Shown piece after piece: positions 1-7,034 of a DNA stretch of 64,000 nucleotides (position 1 is the stretch's first letter; every line of letters begins with the position of its first letter). A program made the position numbers and the translations under genes. This DNA comes from Nocardia arthritidis (GTDB lineage Bacteria; Actinomycetota; Actinomycetes; Mycobacteriales; Mycobacteriaceae): NCBI RefSeq assembly GCF_011801145.1, contig NZ_CP046172.1:5766001-5830000 (forward strand), given 5' to 3'. The notes beneath the pieces were generated by a model that was not told the origin of the DNA, searched no databases, and saw only the letters and a list, made by a program, of their open reading frames with translations.

Positions 1-1211
1 ATCGGCACGTACTTCCAGATCTGGTTGGGCCGGTTGTCGATGAATGTCGCACCGGAGGTGATGCTTCCCGGCAGTCCGCAAGCCGTGCGCTCCAGCGTGG
101 CCGTCAAACCGCGCAGGCCATCGGTGTAGCGGAAGATGCCGACCACCACCGGATGACACAGTTGATGATCCGCCCCGGGGCGATCCACCGTCTTATCGAT
201 GCGCCCGATTTTATCGATCAGGAATCTGGCCAGCGCGCTGTTGGCGTCCGCGGTGTCGAAGCCGTGCTGGACGATGTGGCCCGCCGAGGTGACCGGTACC
301 CGGTCGGTGTTGAAGCTCATCATCAATCCGAGTTCACGGCCCTTCTCCTCGGCGGTGCTCACCCGTTCATCGAGAGCGCCGTCACGCATCGGCAGCACGA
401 TGAACGGCGGTCCCTGCTGTCCACGCGAGGAAAGGTAGGTGTCGAGTTCATCTTCGGAGATCGGATTATCGAATTCCCCTCCGCCACCGCCACCGACGAC
501 GACTTCTTTCTTCAACGTTTTGTAGCTCTTGCGATTCCAGAAACCTTCGTCGAATTCGAAGCCGCACAGTGCACGCAGATTGATGGCGCCGGTTTCATGC
601 AGCACAACCAGATTTGGCGCCGCGGGATCTGTTGGCGAGGGCGCCTCGGAGTCGAGCACCGTGCGGTATGCCGTTGCGTCCATGCGCAGGCCGAACGCGC
701 CGTGGTCGAGCCGAATGGCTTCCTCGATCTGCTCGAGCGTCGTGCCCGAGTACTTCTTCTCCAGCAGTCCGCGGACATAGTTCCGCAGTCGCCAGCGGTT
801 GATCTCCTCGATGATGTAGGCGATGGTGTCGCCGAGGAATATGATGCGGCCCAACCCGATCGCTCCGAGAACGATCCCGATCCCGATTTGGAGCAGCCCG
901 TCGAGGATGCGCCGCCAGTCGAGGGTGAATATCCCCGCGACGACGTCCCACAGACCGCTCGCGAGGTCTTTGATGATGCCCCAGACGACCGCGACCAGCT
1001 TGCATACGGTCCGGGTGACCCACTTGCCGACCTTCACGATCACCCACCGGATCACCTTCACGAAATACGTGACGAACCAGCATACCCAACCGCGCGGGTC
1101 ATACCACGGATAGTCCTTACATTTCTTTTCCTGTCTTTCTTCCCATTCCTCGACGGGCTTGGAAACCTCTTCCTCGATCCACTCGGTGATCTCGGTACAG
1201 ACGAGAGCCAT
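1..1211 (-). CDS. Unrecognised large protein with Trp-rich hydrophobic N-terminal region, C-terminus outside the window
   Basis: Reading leftward from the ATG at 1211 the frame stays open to the window edge, giving at least 403 residues. An AGAGGTG ribosome site lies about seven bases before the ATG. The first 35 residues are acidic and lysine-rich. Residues about 35-150 are a run of Trp-rich amphipathic or hydrophobic segments (for example WVCWFVTYFVKVIRWVIVK). A soluble part follows, with a glycine run (VVVGGGGGGEF) near residue 245 and cysteines near residues 227 and 375. The composition suggests a membrane-interacting N-terminus and a folded exported or cytosolic C-terminus. I do not recognise the family. 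The open frame continues upstream to about 1535, but that stretch does not look like protein, so the ATG with the ribosome site is preferred. It lies beside decayed mobile-element debris. Confidence 0.75.
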   Translation of the reverse strand, partial: MALVCTEITEWIEEEVSKPVEEWEERQEKKCKDYPWYDPRGWVCWFVTYFVKVIRWVIVKVGKWVTRTVCKLVAVVWGIIKDLASGLWDVVAGIFTLDWRRILDGLLQIGIGIVLGAIGLGRIIFLGDTIAYIIEEINRWRLRNYVRGLLEKKYSGTTLEQIEEAIRLDHGAFGLRMDATAYRTVLDSEAPSPTDPAAPNLVVLHETGAINLRALCGFEFDEGFWNRKSYKTLKKEVVVGGGGGGEFDNPISEDELDTYLSSRGQQGPPFIVLPMRDGALDERVSTAEEKGRELGLMMSFNTDRVPVTSAGHIVQHGFDTADANSALARFLIDKIGRIDKTVDRPGADHQLCHPVVVGIFRYTDGLRGLTATLERTACGLPGSITSGATFIDNRPNQIWKYVP

Positions 1212-1458
1212 GACTACACCTCTACCCACCCGCGAGCCGGGGAGCACTCGCGCCATTGCGAGCGGACGACTCCCGGCCCGCGGAAAACCGTGGGTATGGC
1301 TATATACAGTCGGCACTGTTTCCGCGTTACTCCGAAAAGAGAAACAGTCCTGATTCGTAATGTTCGGAAAGTGACGCGCTGATCCTCGAACCATCGAGGG
1401 CACGGATTTGTCGCGCTGATCGGCCGGGTGCCCGAGGATGCGGGCCTGACCCTGGCGC

Positions 1459-1535
1459 ATCTCCCGGGCCACCACCTTCACCGCGTGCCCGGACCGCCAT
1501 CGCCGCCATACCTCGTCGACTTCGTTCTCCGACAA
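1459..1535 (-). pseudogene. Possible transposase N-terminal remnant
   Basis: The minus-strand frame starting at TTG 1535 reads LSENEVDEVWRRWRSG followed by HAVKVVAREM. This resembles the helix-turn-helix start of IS30-type transposases, which have a Trp-rich segment followed by a 'vaREM' helix. The likeness stops after about 26 residues and the rest reads as low-complexity Arg/Gly sequence. No other transposase portion is seen, so at most this is a scrap. Nearby, at about 1578-1616, ATTATT and AATAAT bracket an ACGT/ACGT pair, which could be part of an old element end. The identification is an inference from a short match. Confidence 0.3.
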
Positions 1536-1615
1536 CCGTGCTGCTGTCGTACCTGCGTCCCCTCGTGGAAGACGACATTATTACGTTCGTGTCCCCGGAC
1601 GTGTGATGGGAATAA

Positions 1616-2355
1616 TGCGACAAGATAGTTTCCCCCTTCGAGCAAGGCGAGTTTTCTGAGCTGGATTTCGCTGAGTTGCGGGCTTTGACTCCCGACTCGC
1701 CCGACCCGCTCGCGGCCTTGAACCGACTGCTCTCCGAGCTGGAGCGGCTGCACCTGCTGTCGGGCGGTGCTGATCTCGACTTCGTGCAGCGGTCCGATCA
1801 ACAATTATTGGCCCGGTTATGCTTGCCCAAGCACAGAGATCTCCTGGACTGCAGGAGTCGCCATATTGTCAACCCGACGCAGATCGCAGACGACGAGGCT
1901 TCGGTTGCCCGCACACTGCTGGATCTGGCGCTTCCTGGCCTGTCAAGGCTGGAAGCGTGCGACCTCGTTGCGATACGCCACGGCGATGAGTTCGAGCGCT
2001 GGCGTTATGCGCTGAAATACGGCGTGGCAACTGCCCACGCGATACCGTCACTGCTGAATCCAAGTCAAGGAACGCTACGAAACATCCGGCAAGCAGTAGA
2101 GCACGAAGCCCACCTGTTGCGTCACGACTTCGGCCGCTCCAAATTCCTATCGGACCGCAAAGCGAGCATGCGCAACCTTGGCGTGAACGCCGCCTTGGGC
2201 ACAGTCTCGGGAATCCAATATCAGCACTCGGCATCTCGGCGTTCAACAGCGCAACTGATATCGGCCTGTCTGCGATCCGGAACCGCTCGACAGCCGGACA
2301 GACGGCCTTTGACAGACACGTTGATGCCCTCTTAACCGATGAACCTGGAATGTAG
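1616..2355 (+). pseudogene. Frameshifted hypothetical protein gene
   Basis: A protein-like frame runs from just after the stop at 1613 through about 2215. It includes LDFAELRALTPDSPDPLAA and a helix-rich central part. At about 2213-2218 the coherent reading moves to another frame. It continues SALGISAFNSATDIGLS and ends at the TAG at 2353-2355 after DALLTDEPGM. Removing two bases (or adding one) near the CCAATATC stretch would restore a single frame of about 240 residues. There is no ATG or GTG at the coherent N-terminus; the first usable start is TTG 1676, which would cut off clearly coding sequence. A missing start and an internal shift together indicate a decayed gene. I do not recognise the family. 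Confidence 0.5.
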
Positions 2356-2649
2356 AGTTCCCAGGGCGCTGCAACGCTCGCACGTGTCATGGCCAGAAGC
2401 ATGATCAGCTGCCCGCCTTGCGCTTAAGACCAACCAGACTACGGGCGTGGCGCACAGTTCGTCGGATCGGCAAGCAGCCAGGCGTCCGCTCGTCGGCCAC
2501 TTAAGACTGGAGACAGGACCGGTTCCAGGCCAGGATCTGGTCCAGGTGTCCGGTGGGAGGCTCTCTCGTCGGCTGCCCGCCTGCGGTATGTTCGCTCAGC
2601 GGATCACCTGCTGTCGACGGTTCCACGGCTGACGAACCGGTGGTTGGTC
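2356..2649. other. Stretch without a supportable gene
   Basis: Between the frameshifted hypothetical gene and the recombinase remnant no frame on either strand looks coding. Short frames are rich in Arg, Ser and Pro, as expected of out-of-frame high-GC DNA. The stretch probably belongs to the same decayed accessory patch as its neighbours. Confidence 0.5.
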
Positions 2650-3022
2650 GGAAATGGCCGATTGGCCCGAGCCATCACCGCACACACGCACCGCGGCGAG
2701 AAACCCGCTGAGTGCGGTCAGTGGCCAGGAGACGGCATCGTGCGTGCTGGCGAAGACGTCCAAGAAGTGGAGGTGGTCGGATGCGCATCCTTCGACCACG
2801 CGATCGTGTCTCACAGGTCGGCGCGTTCCTCGGTCAGCCACTGCCCAAGGTCGGGCCGATCGAAGGTGTTGACCTTGATCGCCGACACCCCGAGATCTTC
2901 GAAGACATCCAGCACTTCCGCCCCGGCCCGCTTGCACCACTCATGCCCGGTCAACTCCTGGGCGTCATCGGACACCTTGCTGTCGTTGTAGACGCTAACT
3001 CGCTTGCCTACCAAGGCTTTTG
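2650..3022 (-). pseudogene. Degenerate serine recombinase (resolvase-type) remnant
   Basis: From about 3007 leftward the minus strand reads RVSVYNDSKVSDDAQ, then a segment resembling the N-terminal catalytic domain of serine recombinases: WCKRAGAEVLDVFED, LGVSAIKVNTF and DRPDLGQWLTEERADL. An in-frame TGA follows at 2811-2813, immediately before DTIAWSK. Intact relatives usually have Trp before Asp-Thr-Ile there, so a TGG to TGA nonsense change fits. Beyond this, the conserved 'fLdf' segment is found only in another frame (HFLDVFAS), pointing to an additional frameshift. The DNA-binding part is absent. This looks like a dead integrase-type gene, consistent with the mobile history of the first 3 kb. 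The family call comes from motif order only. Confidence 0.5.
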
Positions 3023-3072
3023 ATGAACTCACACCAACAAGCCAACCGACCTTTGTAGGACTACTAACTCCT

Positions 3073-3182
3073 GCAAGGCGGAGGAGGAGCCGATACCCGG
3101 GGTTGTATCGGCGACGACGACAACGCGGCCAGACGGCGAGCTGGGCCGCGGAGGCGCCGGATGGGACTTCGACACAGGGCCT
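3073..3182. repeat. Partial copy of the palindromic repeat element found complete at 41893-42056
   Basis: This 110-bp stretch matches 41947-42055 with one inserted base and one mismatch over its whole length. It keeps the central hairpin CCGATAC/GTATCGG and the right terminal arm ending GGACTTCGACACAGGGCCT. The left arm is missing: sequence upstream of 3073 does not match. The right end runs directly into the stop codon of the tam gene, as the complete copy abuts the stop of the XRE gene. The missing arm suggests rearrangement at the border with the recombinase remnant. Confidence 0.85.
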
Positions 3183-3951
3183 AGGTGCCGGGCGTTTGCG
3201 CCACGCAGAACACGCGGCGGAACGGAAGCCAGGTGGTGCCGTCGACCTGACGCGGATAGGTCGCGCGCAGCAGCGGGGCCAATTCCGCACGGAACTCCTG
3301 CCATTCGTTCTCGTCGAGGGTGTCGCGGACCGGGCGCAGCGCCGTGCCGGTGACCCATTCGAGCACCGGATCGTCACCGGTCAACCGCTGCAAATACGTG
3401 GTCTCCCAGGCGTCGACGGTGCAGCCGGCGGCCGCGAGTACCTGCGCGTAGCCCGCCGGATCGAGCACCGGGCGCGGGTGCTGTAGCGGGGCCCCGGCCA
3501 GCGCCGGTCGCCAGCGCTCGCTGTCGGTCAGCTCGCGGATCGCCAGATGTGAAGGCGCGTCGAAGTTTCCGGGCACCTGAATGGCGAGCCAGGCGCCGGG
3601 CGGCAGCTGTTTCGCCCACTCGGTGAGCAGCGCGGGATGGCCGGGCACCCATTGCAGCACGGCATTGCTGACCACCACGTCGGTATCGGGTTCCGGACGC
3701 CAGTCCCGCACATCCTGCAGCACCGCGTCGATGCCGTTTTCCTTTGCCGCGCCGACCATTTCGATGGACGAGTCGGTGGCCTGCAGCGCCGCGCCCGGCC
3801 AGCGCTCGCGCAACGTCACCGTCAGATTGCCGGGCCCACAGCCGAGATCGACCACCCGCCGCGGCGCATCCGCCCGCACCCGGGCGACCAGTTCGAAGAA
3901 CGGCCGGGACCGCTCGTCGTCGAATGCCAGATACTTCACGGGATCCCACAT
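3181..3951 (-). CDS. tam: Trans-aconitate 2-methyltransferase-like SAM methyltransferase
   Basis: A 256-residue class I methyltransferase. It begins MWDPVKYLAF, typical of trans-aconitate methyltransferases, where 'W.p..Y..f...R.rPf..L' is the signature. The SAM-binding motif VVDLGCGPGNLT lies at about residues 33-44, the acidic ribose-binding region around ATDSS follows, and SNAVLQWVP is the motif IV/V area. The family methylates trans-aconitate, a by-product inhibitor of aconitase, in the cytoplasm. The ATG at 3951 is chosen because GGAGGGAG precedes it and the family starts there; an in-frame extension upstream exists but is not protein-like. The gene stands alone, and its stop codon touches the partial palindromic repeat. 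Confidence 0.8.
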   Translation of the reverse strand: MWDPVKYLAFDDERSRPFFELVARVRADAPRRVVDLGCGPGNLTVTLRERWPGAALQATDSSIEMVGAAKENGIDAVLQDVRDWRPEPDTDVVVSNAVLQWVPGHPALLTEWAKQLPPGAWLAIQVPGNFDAPSHLAIRELTDSERWRPALAGAPLQHPRPVLDPAGYAQVLAAAGCTVDAWETTYLQRLTGDDPVLEWVTGTALRPVRDTLDENEWQEFRAELAPLLRATYPRQVDGTTWLPFRRVFCVAQTPGT

Positions 3952-3976
3952 CGGCCGCTCCCTCCAATTTACCAAA

Positions 3977-3991
3977 CCGTACGTACGTACT
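3977..3991. promoter_or_regulatory. GTAC-rich palindrome upstream of tam
   Basis: A perfect 12-bp self-complementary GTACGTACGTAC lies between the tam start and the end of the nitroreductase gene. It is close enough to tam to act as an operator. No regulator is linked to it by sequence alone. Confidence 0.3.
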
Positions 3992-4480
3992 TTATTCCTG
4001 TTTCCGGTCCCGGACAAGGGCGGCGAACGGCAACGTGTCCATCCCCTGCACCGCCCGCGCGTCCTCGAGGATGACCAACGGTATCTCCCGATCCGTTGCG
4101 GCCCGGTACTTCTCGTAGAGCGGGAAGATCGCCGCCATCACCGGCCACAGCCGCGCCGCCTCCAGCGCATCGGCGGTGTGGGCCCGCGCCACGAAGTGGT
4201 CGCGACCCACCTGGATGCCGACATCCGGATCGGCGAGCAGATTCCGGTACCACTCCGGATGTTCCCGCGCGCCGCCGTTCGAGGCGACCAGCAGGTAGCG
4301 GTCGGCGTCCCGGCCGTAGATCAGCGCGGTGCGGCGCAGCTTACCCGACCTGCGGCCGCGCACCGTCAACAGCAGCGTCGGCCAGCCGTTGTACGAATGC
4401 CCTTCCGCACCATCGCTTTCCACATATCTGCGGACATGGCGGGCAACCCAGTCGGTCGGGCTGTCGAAGACTTCACTCAT
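3992..4480 (-). CDS. Nitroreductase/deazaflavin-dependent (DUF385-type) oxidoreductase
   Basis: A 162-residue protein of the deazaflavin (F420)-dependent nitroreductase family common in mycobacteria and Nocardia. Visible family features are GRRSGKLRRTALIYGRD, the LLVASNGGAREHPEWYRNL core and the 'NP.v.v..g......A' region here read as ADPDVGIQVGRDHFVARAH. These split-barrel proteins reduce quinones or nitro compounds with F420H2. The start is uncertain: ATG 4480 (MSEVFDSP) or ATG 4492 (MLERMSEV). Neither has a strong ribosome site. It is divergent from soxR and the two share a palindrome, so it is a plausible SoxR target; that link is inference. Confidence 0.75.
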   Translation of the reverse strand: MSEVFDSPTDWVARHVRRYVESDGAEGHSYNGWPTLLLTVRGRRSGKLRRTALIYGRDADRYLLVASNGGAREHPEWYRNLLADPDVGIQVGRDHFVARAHTADALEAARLWPVMAAIFPLYEKYRAATDREIPLVILEDARAVQGMDTLPFAALVRDRKQE

Positions 4481-4497
4481 GCGTTCGAGCATCGAAG

Positions 4498-4526
4498 TTA
4501 AACATATGTTCAAGTCAAGCTAGGGT
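4498..4526 (+). promoter_or_regulatory. soxR promoter/operator
   Basis: A near-perfect 16-bp palindrome TTAAACATATGTTCAA (4498-4513) lies between the two divergent genes. On the plus strand TTAAAC (4498-4503) and TAGGGT (4521-4526) are separated by 17 bases and could serve as -35 and -10. The soxR ATG is only six bases after the -10, which implies leaderless translation. A MerR-type dimer on the palindrome would cover the promoter spacer of both genes. Confidence 0.5.
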
Positions 4527-4532
4527 ATCCGG

Positions 4533-4937
4533 ATGACGGCGCACCGCACCGACGAGCTGACCATCGGTGAATTGGCGCGGCGCAGCGGCGTTTCCACGTC
4601 GGCGCTGCGCTTCTACGAACGACAGGGCCTGCTGACCAGCCGCCGCACCGGCGGTAACCAGCGGCGCTATCCCGATACCGCGCTCGGCGATATCGCGTTC
4701 ATCCGGGCCGCGCAGCGCCTCGGCATCGCGCTCGGGCCGATCCGCGAGGTACTGGCGCTGGTGCCGCCGGGCACCGCCGGGACGCCGCAGGTTTGGGCGC
4801 GGGCATCCGCCTGCTGGCGCGCCGATCTGGACGCCAGGGCCGCCCGGCTCACCGGCCTGCGCGAACAACTTGCCGAATGCGCCGAATGCGACTGCCCATC
4901 GCTCACGCGGTGCACCCTGGTGCGTTCGGCCGAATAG
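4533..4937 (+). CDS. soxR: Redox-sensing MerR-family regulator SoxR
   Basis: A 134-residue MerR-type protein. The N-terminal winged helix reads ELTIGELARRSGVSTSALRFYERQGLL, followed by the NQRRYP wing. A helical dimerisation segment follows. The C-terminus has CAECDCPSLTRC, i.e. the C-x2-C-x-C-x5-C cluster that binds [2Fe-2S] in SoxR. In actinomycetes SoxR responds to redox-active compounds and controls small sets of oxidoreductases and transporters. The obvious candidate target is the divergent nitroreductase. Ending soon after the cluster is normal for actinobacterial members. Confidence 0.88.
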   Translation: MTAHRTDELTIGELARRSGVSTSALRFYERQGLLTSRRTGGNQRRYPDTALGDIAFIRAAQRLGIALGPIREVLALVPPGTAGTPQVWARASACWRADLDARAARLTGLREQLAECAECDCPSLTRCTLVRSAE

Positions 4938-5029
4938 CCCCGAGAACTATGGGCAGGCAGACCCGACGGGCGATATGCGATTCTCGGCAGGCCCGCACCG
5001 CCAAAAGCCATGCTGGAAGGGGTAATTCG

Positions 5030-5452
5030 TTGAGCATTTCGACAAAAACCGCCGCCGTCACCGCATTCGGTGCGGTGAGCGCCGCCGTGGCACTGGCCGC
5101 ACCCCAGGCCGGGGCCTCGGTCACCGGCATCGATATCGCGCCCGGTATGAGCTTCGGCAGCTCCGGCTCATACGGCACCGGCTGCTCGTACCAGGTCACC
5201 GCCACCGCGACGCCCGGTGTCGCGGTCGTGTTCCTGGACGAGGTCGACGGATTCCGCACCACCGACACGCTGAAACCGGTGGGCCCGGCCGCCGACGCCA
5301 ACGGCAAGGCCACCACCACATGGACACCGGCCAAGAAGGGCGAGCACAAGATCTGGGCCGCCGAATACATTTCGGGCGAGCGGTATTACATCACCTCGGT
5401 GACCGTCGGCACCGGGATTCCGCTCGGCCCAGCATGCCTCGTGCTGCCGTAG
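5030..5452 (+). CDS. Secreted protein with Ig-like fold, function unknown
   Basis: A 140-residue exported protein. The likely start is TTG 5030, with GGAAGGGG seven bases before it, immediately ahead of a Sec signal (SISTKTAAVTAFGAVSAAVA) and an AxA cleavage site near APQAGA-SV. The mature part of about 110 residues is rich in Thr and Gly. It has alternating beta-strand patterns (ATPGVAVVFLDEVDG, KATTTWTPAKKGEHKIWA) typical of bacterial Ig-like domains. Two cysteines remain in the mature protein (GTGCSYQV and PACLVLP), enough for a disulfide. The gene is alone, downstream of soxR with about 90 bp between. No enzymatic motif is visible. Confidence 0.7.
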   Translation: MSISTKTAAVTAFGAVSAAVALAAPQAGASVTGIDIAPGMSFGSSGSYGTGCSYQVTATATPGVAVVFLDEVDGFRTTDTLKPVGPAADANGKATTTWTPAKKGEHKIWAAEYISGERYYITSVTVGTGIPLGPACLVLP

Positions 5453-5474
5453 CCGTATTCCGCTCGGGCGGCGG

Positions 5475-6197
5475 CTATTTCCCGTCCGAGTGACCGACCA
5501 CCGCGAGCGCCGTCGTCCAATCCGTCGCTATGGCGTACTGGGCGTCGGCGAGCGCGACCTTCCCGCCGCACACCAGCGTATGTAATTTGTTCTCCACCTG
5601 ATCTTTCGGATTGTTGACGCCGTCCTTGGCCTGATGCCCCGACGAGGGCGGTTCGACCCACAGGTTGCGCGGATCGTTCGGGTCGCCGCCGAGTTCCAGC
5701 GAGATGAGGTGGTCGTATTCGGCCTGGCCGAGATCGCCGGTGTACGCGTAGGACTGGGCGTTGCCCTTCTTCTCCGTATCGGTGATGCCCTGAGCCGGCC
5801 GAATCGATCCCGTGTAGCCCGATTTACAGATCGTCGTCGCGATGTCCTCGGGTGTCACTTTGGGATTCACCGCGCCCGGCGTGCACACCGGGTCGGGCAG
5901 CGGCTGTCCGTCGGATGCCTTGCGGTAGTGGCAACTTCCCGGCGCCGGCTGCGCCTGATGGGTGTAATTGGTCGGCCCCGGCCCGACCGGGATCTGGGTA
6001 TTCTGATGCACCGACGGCGCGGGCCCGAGGATGGGCCGGGTGGACGAGACCGAATTGTGTTGGGCGCAACCGGCGGTCAGCAATATCACCGCGATCGATG
6101 CACCCACCAGCATCGGACCGGAAAGTCGAGCATGTGGCGATGAGGCGGCGCACGCGCCGTCGTTCTCGGCGGTTGCCTGCCGGTAGCGTATGTTCAT
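5475..6197 (-). CDS. Lipoprotein with HNH-like 'DHLISLELGG' motif
   Basis: A 240-residue protein. A basic N-terminus and hydrophobic stretch (MLVGASIAVILLTAGC) end in an LTAGC lipobox, so it should be a membrane-anchored lipoprotein. The C-terminal domain contains YDHLISLELGGDPNDPRNLWVEP, the pattern of HNH/DUF1524-like folds (His, then 'lELGG', then 'NLW.e'). A nuclease role is therefore possible but unproven, since the remaining catalytic His and Asn cannot be assigned by eye. Cysteines in CHYRK, PVCTPG, TICKSG and LVCGG may form disulfides. ATG 6197 is used; Met at 6113 just before the hydrophobic stretch is an alternative. It is transcribed leftward after an unknown gene. Confidence 0.7.
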   Translation of the reverse strand: MNIRYRQATAENDGACAASSPHARLSGPMLVGASIAVILLTAGCAQHNSVSSTRPILGPAPSVHQNTQIPVGPGPTNYTHQAQPAPGSCHYRKASDGQPLPDPVCTPGAVNPKVTPEDIATTICKSGYTGSIRPAQGITDTEKKGNAQSYAYTGDLGQAEYDHLISLELGGDPNDPRNLWVEPPSSGHQAKDGVNNPKDQVENKLHTLVCGGKVALADAQYAIATDWTTALAVVGHSDGK

Positions 6198-6257
6198 GTG
6201 AACCTCCGCATCAATTGTGCGGTAGGCGTTGATAATTCGCGAGACCGGCAGGTCGGT

Positions 6258-6914
6258 CTACTTCATCGCGGCGATGTAGGGACGCAGGCCGAGCGTGATA
6301 TCCGCGCACGCACCCAGCAATACGTCGCGGGCCAAACCGTCGACCGGGGTGCGCAGCAACAGCCGAGTTCCCAGAATCGGCACCGACAGCGGTTCGCCCG
6401 CGCGGTCCCACCAGATGTAGGTGTCGTAGAGCTCGTCGACCAGCCGCCCGATGCTCCAGCCGCCGGCGGTGCGGATCACGTCCAGCCTGCCGAACTCCTG
6501 ATCGGCCTTGTCCCGCACCAGCATTCGGAACAGCTCAGGTGTTTTCGGCTCGGCCGGATCCGGCACGAACGTGAAAAGCGTTCCGCCCGTTGCCGCCACC
6601 GCCGTGGAGGTGTCGCCGCGCCGGATGGTGGCGATCTCGCCGCCGTCGTCGCGACTGAGCACGGTGGGCGCGGCGGACGCGGACCGCACCCAGACCGCCG
6701 ACCCGTCCGCGTAGGTGATCCGGTGTCTGCCGGTGCCACCGTTCTTGAACCCGAACAGGATTGCCAGCTTCGCACCCATCCCGTCGCCCGCACCCTGCAC
6801 GCCCTCGGCCAGCGGATCGCCCGGCCCGCTCCGGAAGGTGATCTTCAGCGCGTTGGACGTCTTGTGCACGACCCGGCCTTCGATCAGCGTCGAGCCACTC
6901 TGCGGGACGAACAT
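6258..6914 (-). CDS. Conserved hypothetical protein
   Basis: A 218-residue cytosolic-looking protein with no signal peptide and no clear membrane span. The start at ATG 6914 (MFVPQSGSTLIEG) is chosen because the in-frame extension upstream is Arg/Ala-rich and lies over the terminator hairpin of the neighbouring gene. The sequence is a chain of short beta-strand-like segments (RHRITYADGSAVWVRS, GGTLFTFVPDP). Near the end is the aromatic DELYDTYIWWDRAGEPLSVPIL, followed by a helix containing LLGACADI. I do not recognise the family; a tubby-like or barrel fold is only a guess. Confidence 0.6.
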   Translation of the reverse strand: MFVPQSGSTLIEGRVVHKTSNALKITFRSGPGDPLAEGVQGAGDGMGAKLAILFGFKNGGTGRHRITYADGSAVWVRSASAAPTVLSRDDGGEIATIRRGDTSTAVAATGGTLFTFVPDPAEPKTPELFRMLVRDKADQEFGRLDVIRTAGGWSIGRLVDELYDTYIWWDRAGEPLSVPILGTRLLLRTPVDGLARDVLLGACADITLGLRPYIAAMK

Positions 6915-6994
6915 TTCTCGATGGTATGGCCGGGTGTTGTGCGCGACGGCGCGATCACCCGAATCGACCGCGAAACCCGGCGAGTCGGACGAAA

Positions 6995-7027
6995 CGGCCC
7001 GTGCGGCAGGCATATCCGCACGGGCCG
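6995..7027 (-). terminator. Strong hairpin downstream of the oxidoreductase gene
   Basis: A perfect 12-bp stem CGGCCCGTGCGG / CCGCACGGGCCG with a nine-base loop begins eight bases beyond the stop codon at 7035. On the minus strand TTTCGT follows the stem. The position and strength fit a transcription terminator for the gene at 7035-8045. Confidence 0.7.
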
Positions 7028-7034
7028 CAACCAC

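Noticed and set aside
153..1382. Long plus-strand open frame of 409 codons
   Set aside because: It is antisense to the minus-strand gene at 1-1211. Its sequence is Arg/Asp/Pro-rich without folding patterns, while the minus frame has a ribosome site and protein-like segments.
1212..1535. Extension of the left-edge gene to TTG 1535 to make a longer protein
   Set aside because: The frame is open, but residues between the scrap and ATG 1211 are not protein-like, and the strong ribosome site is at 1211.
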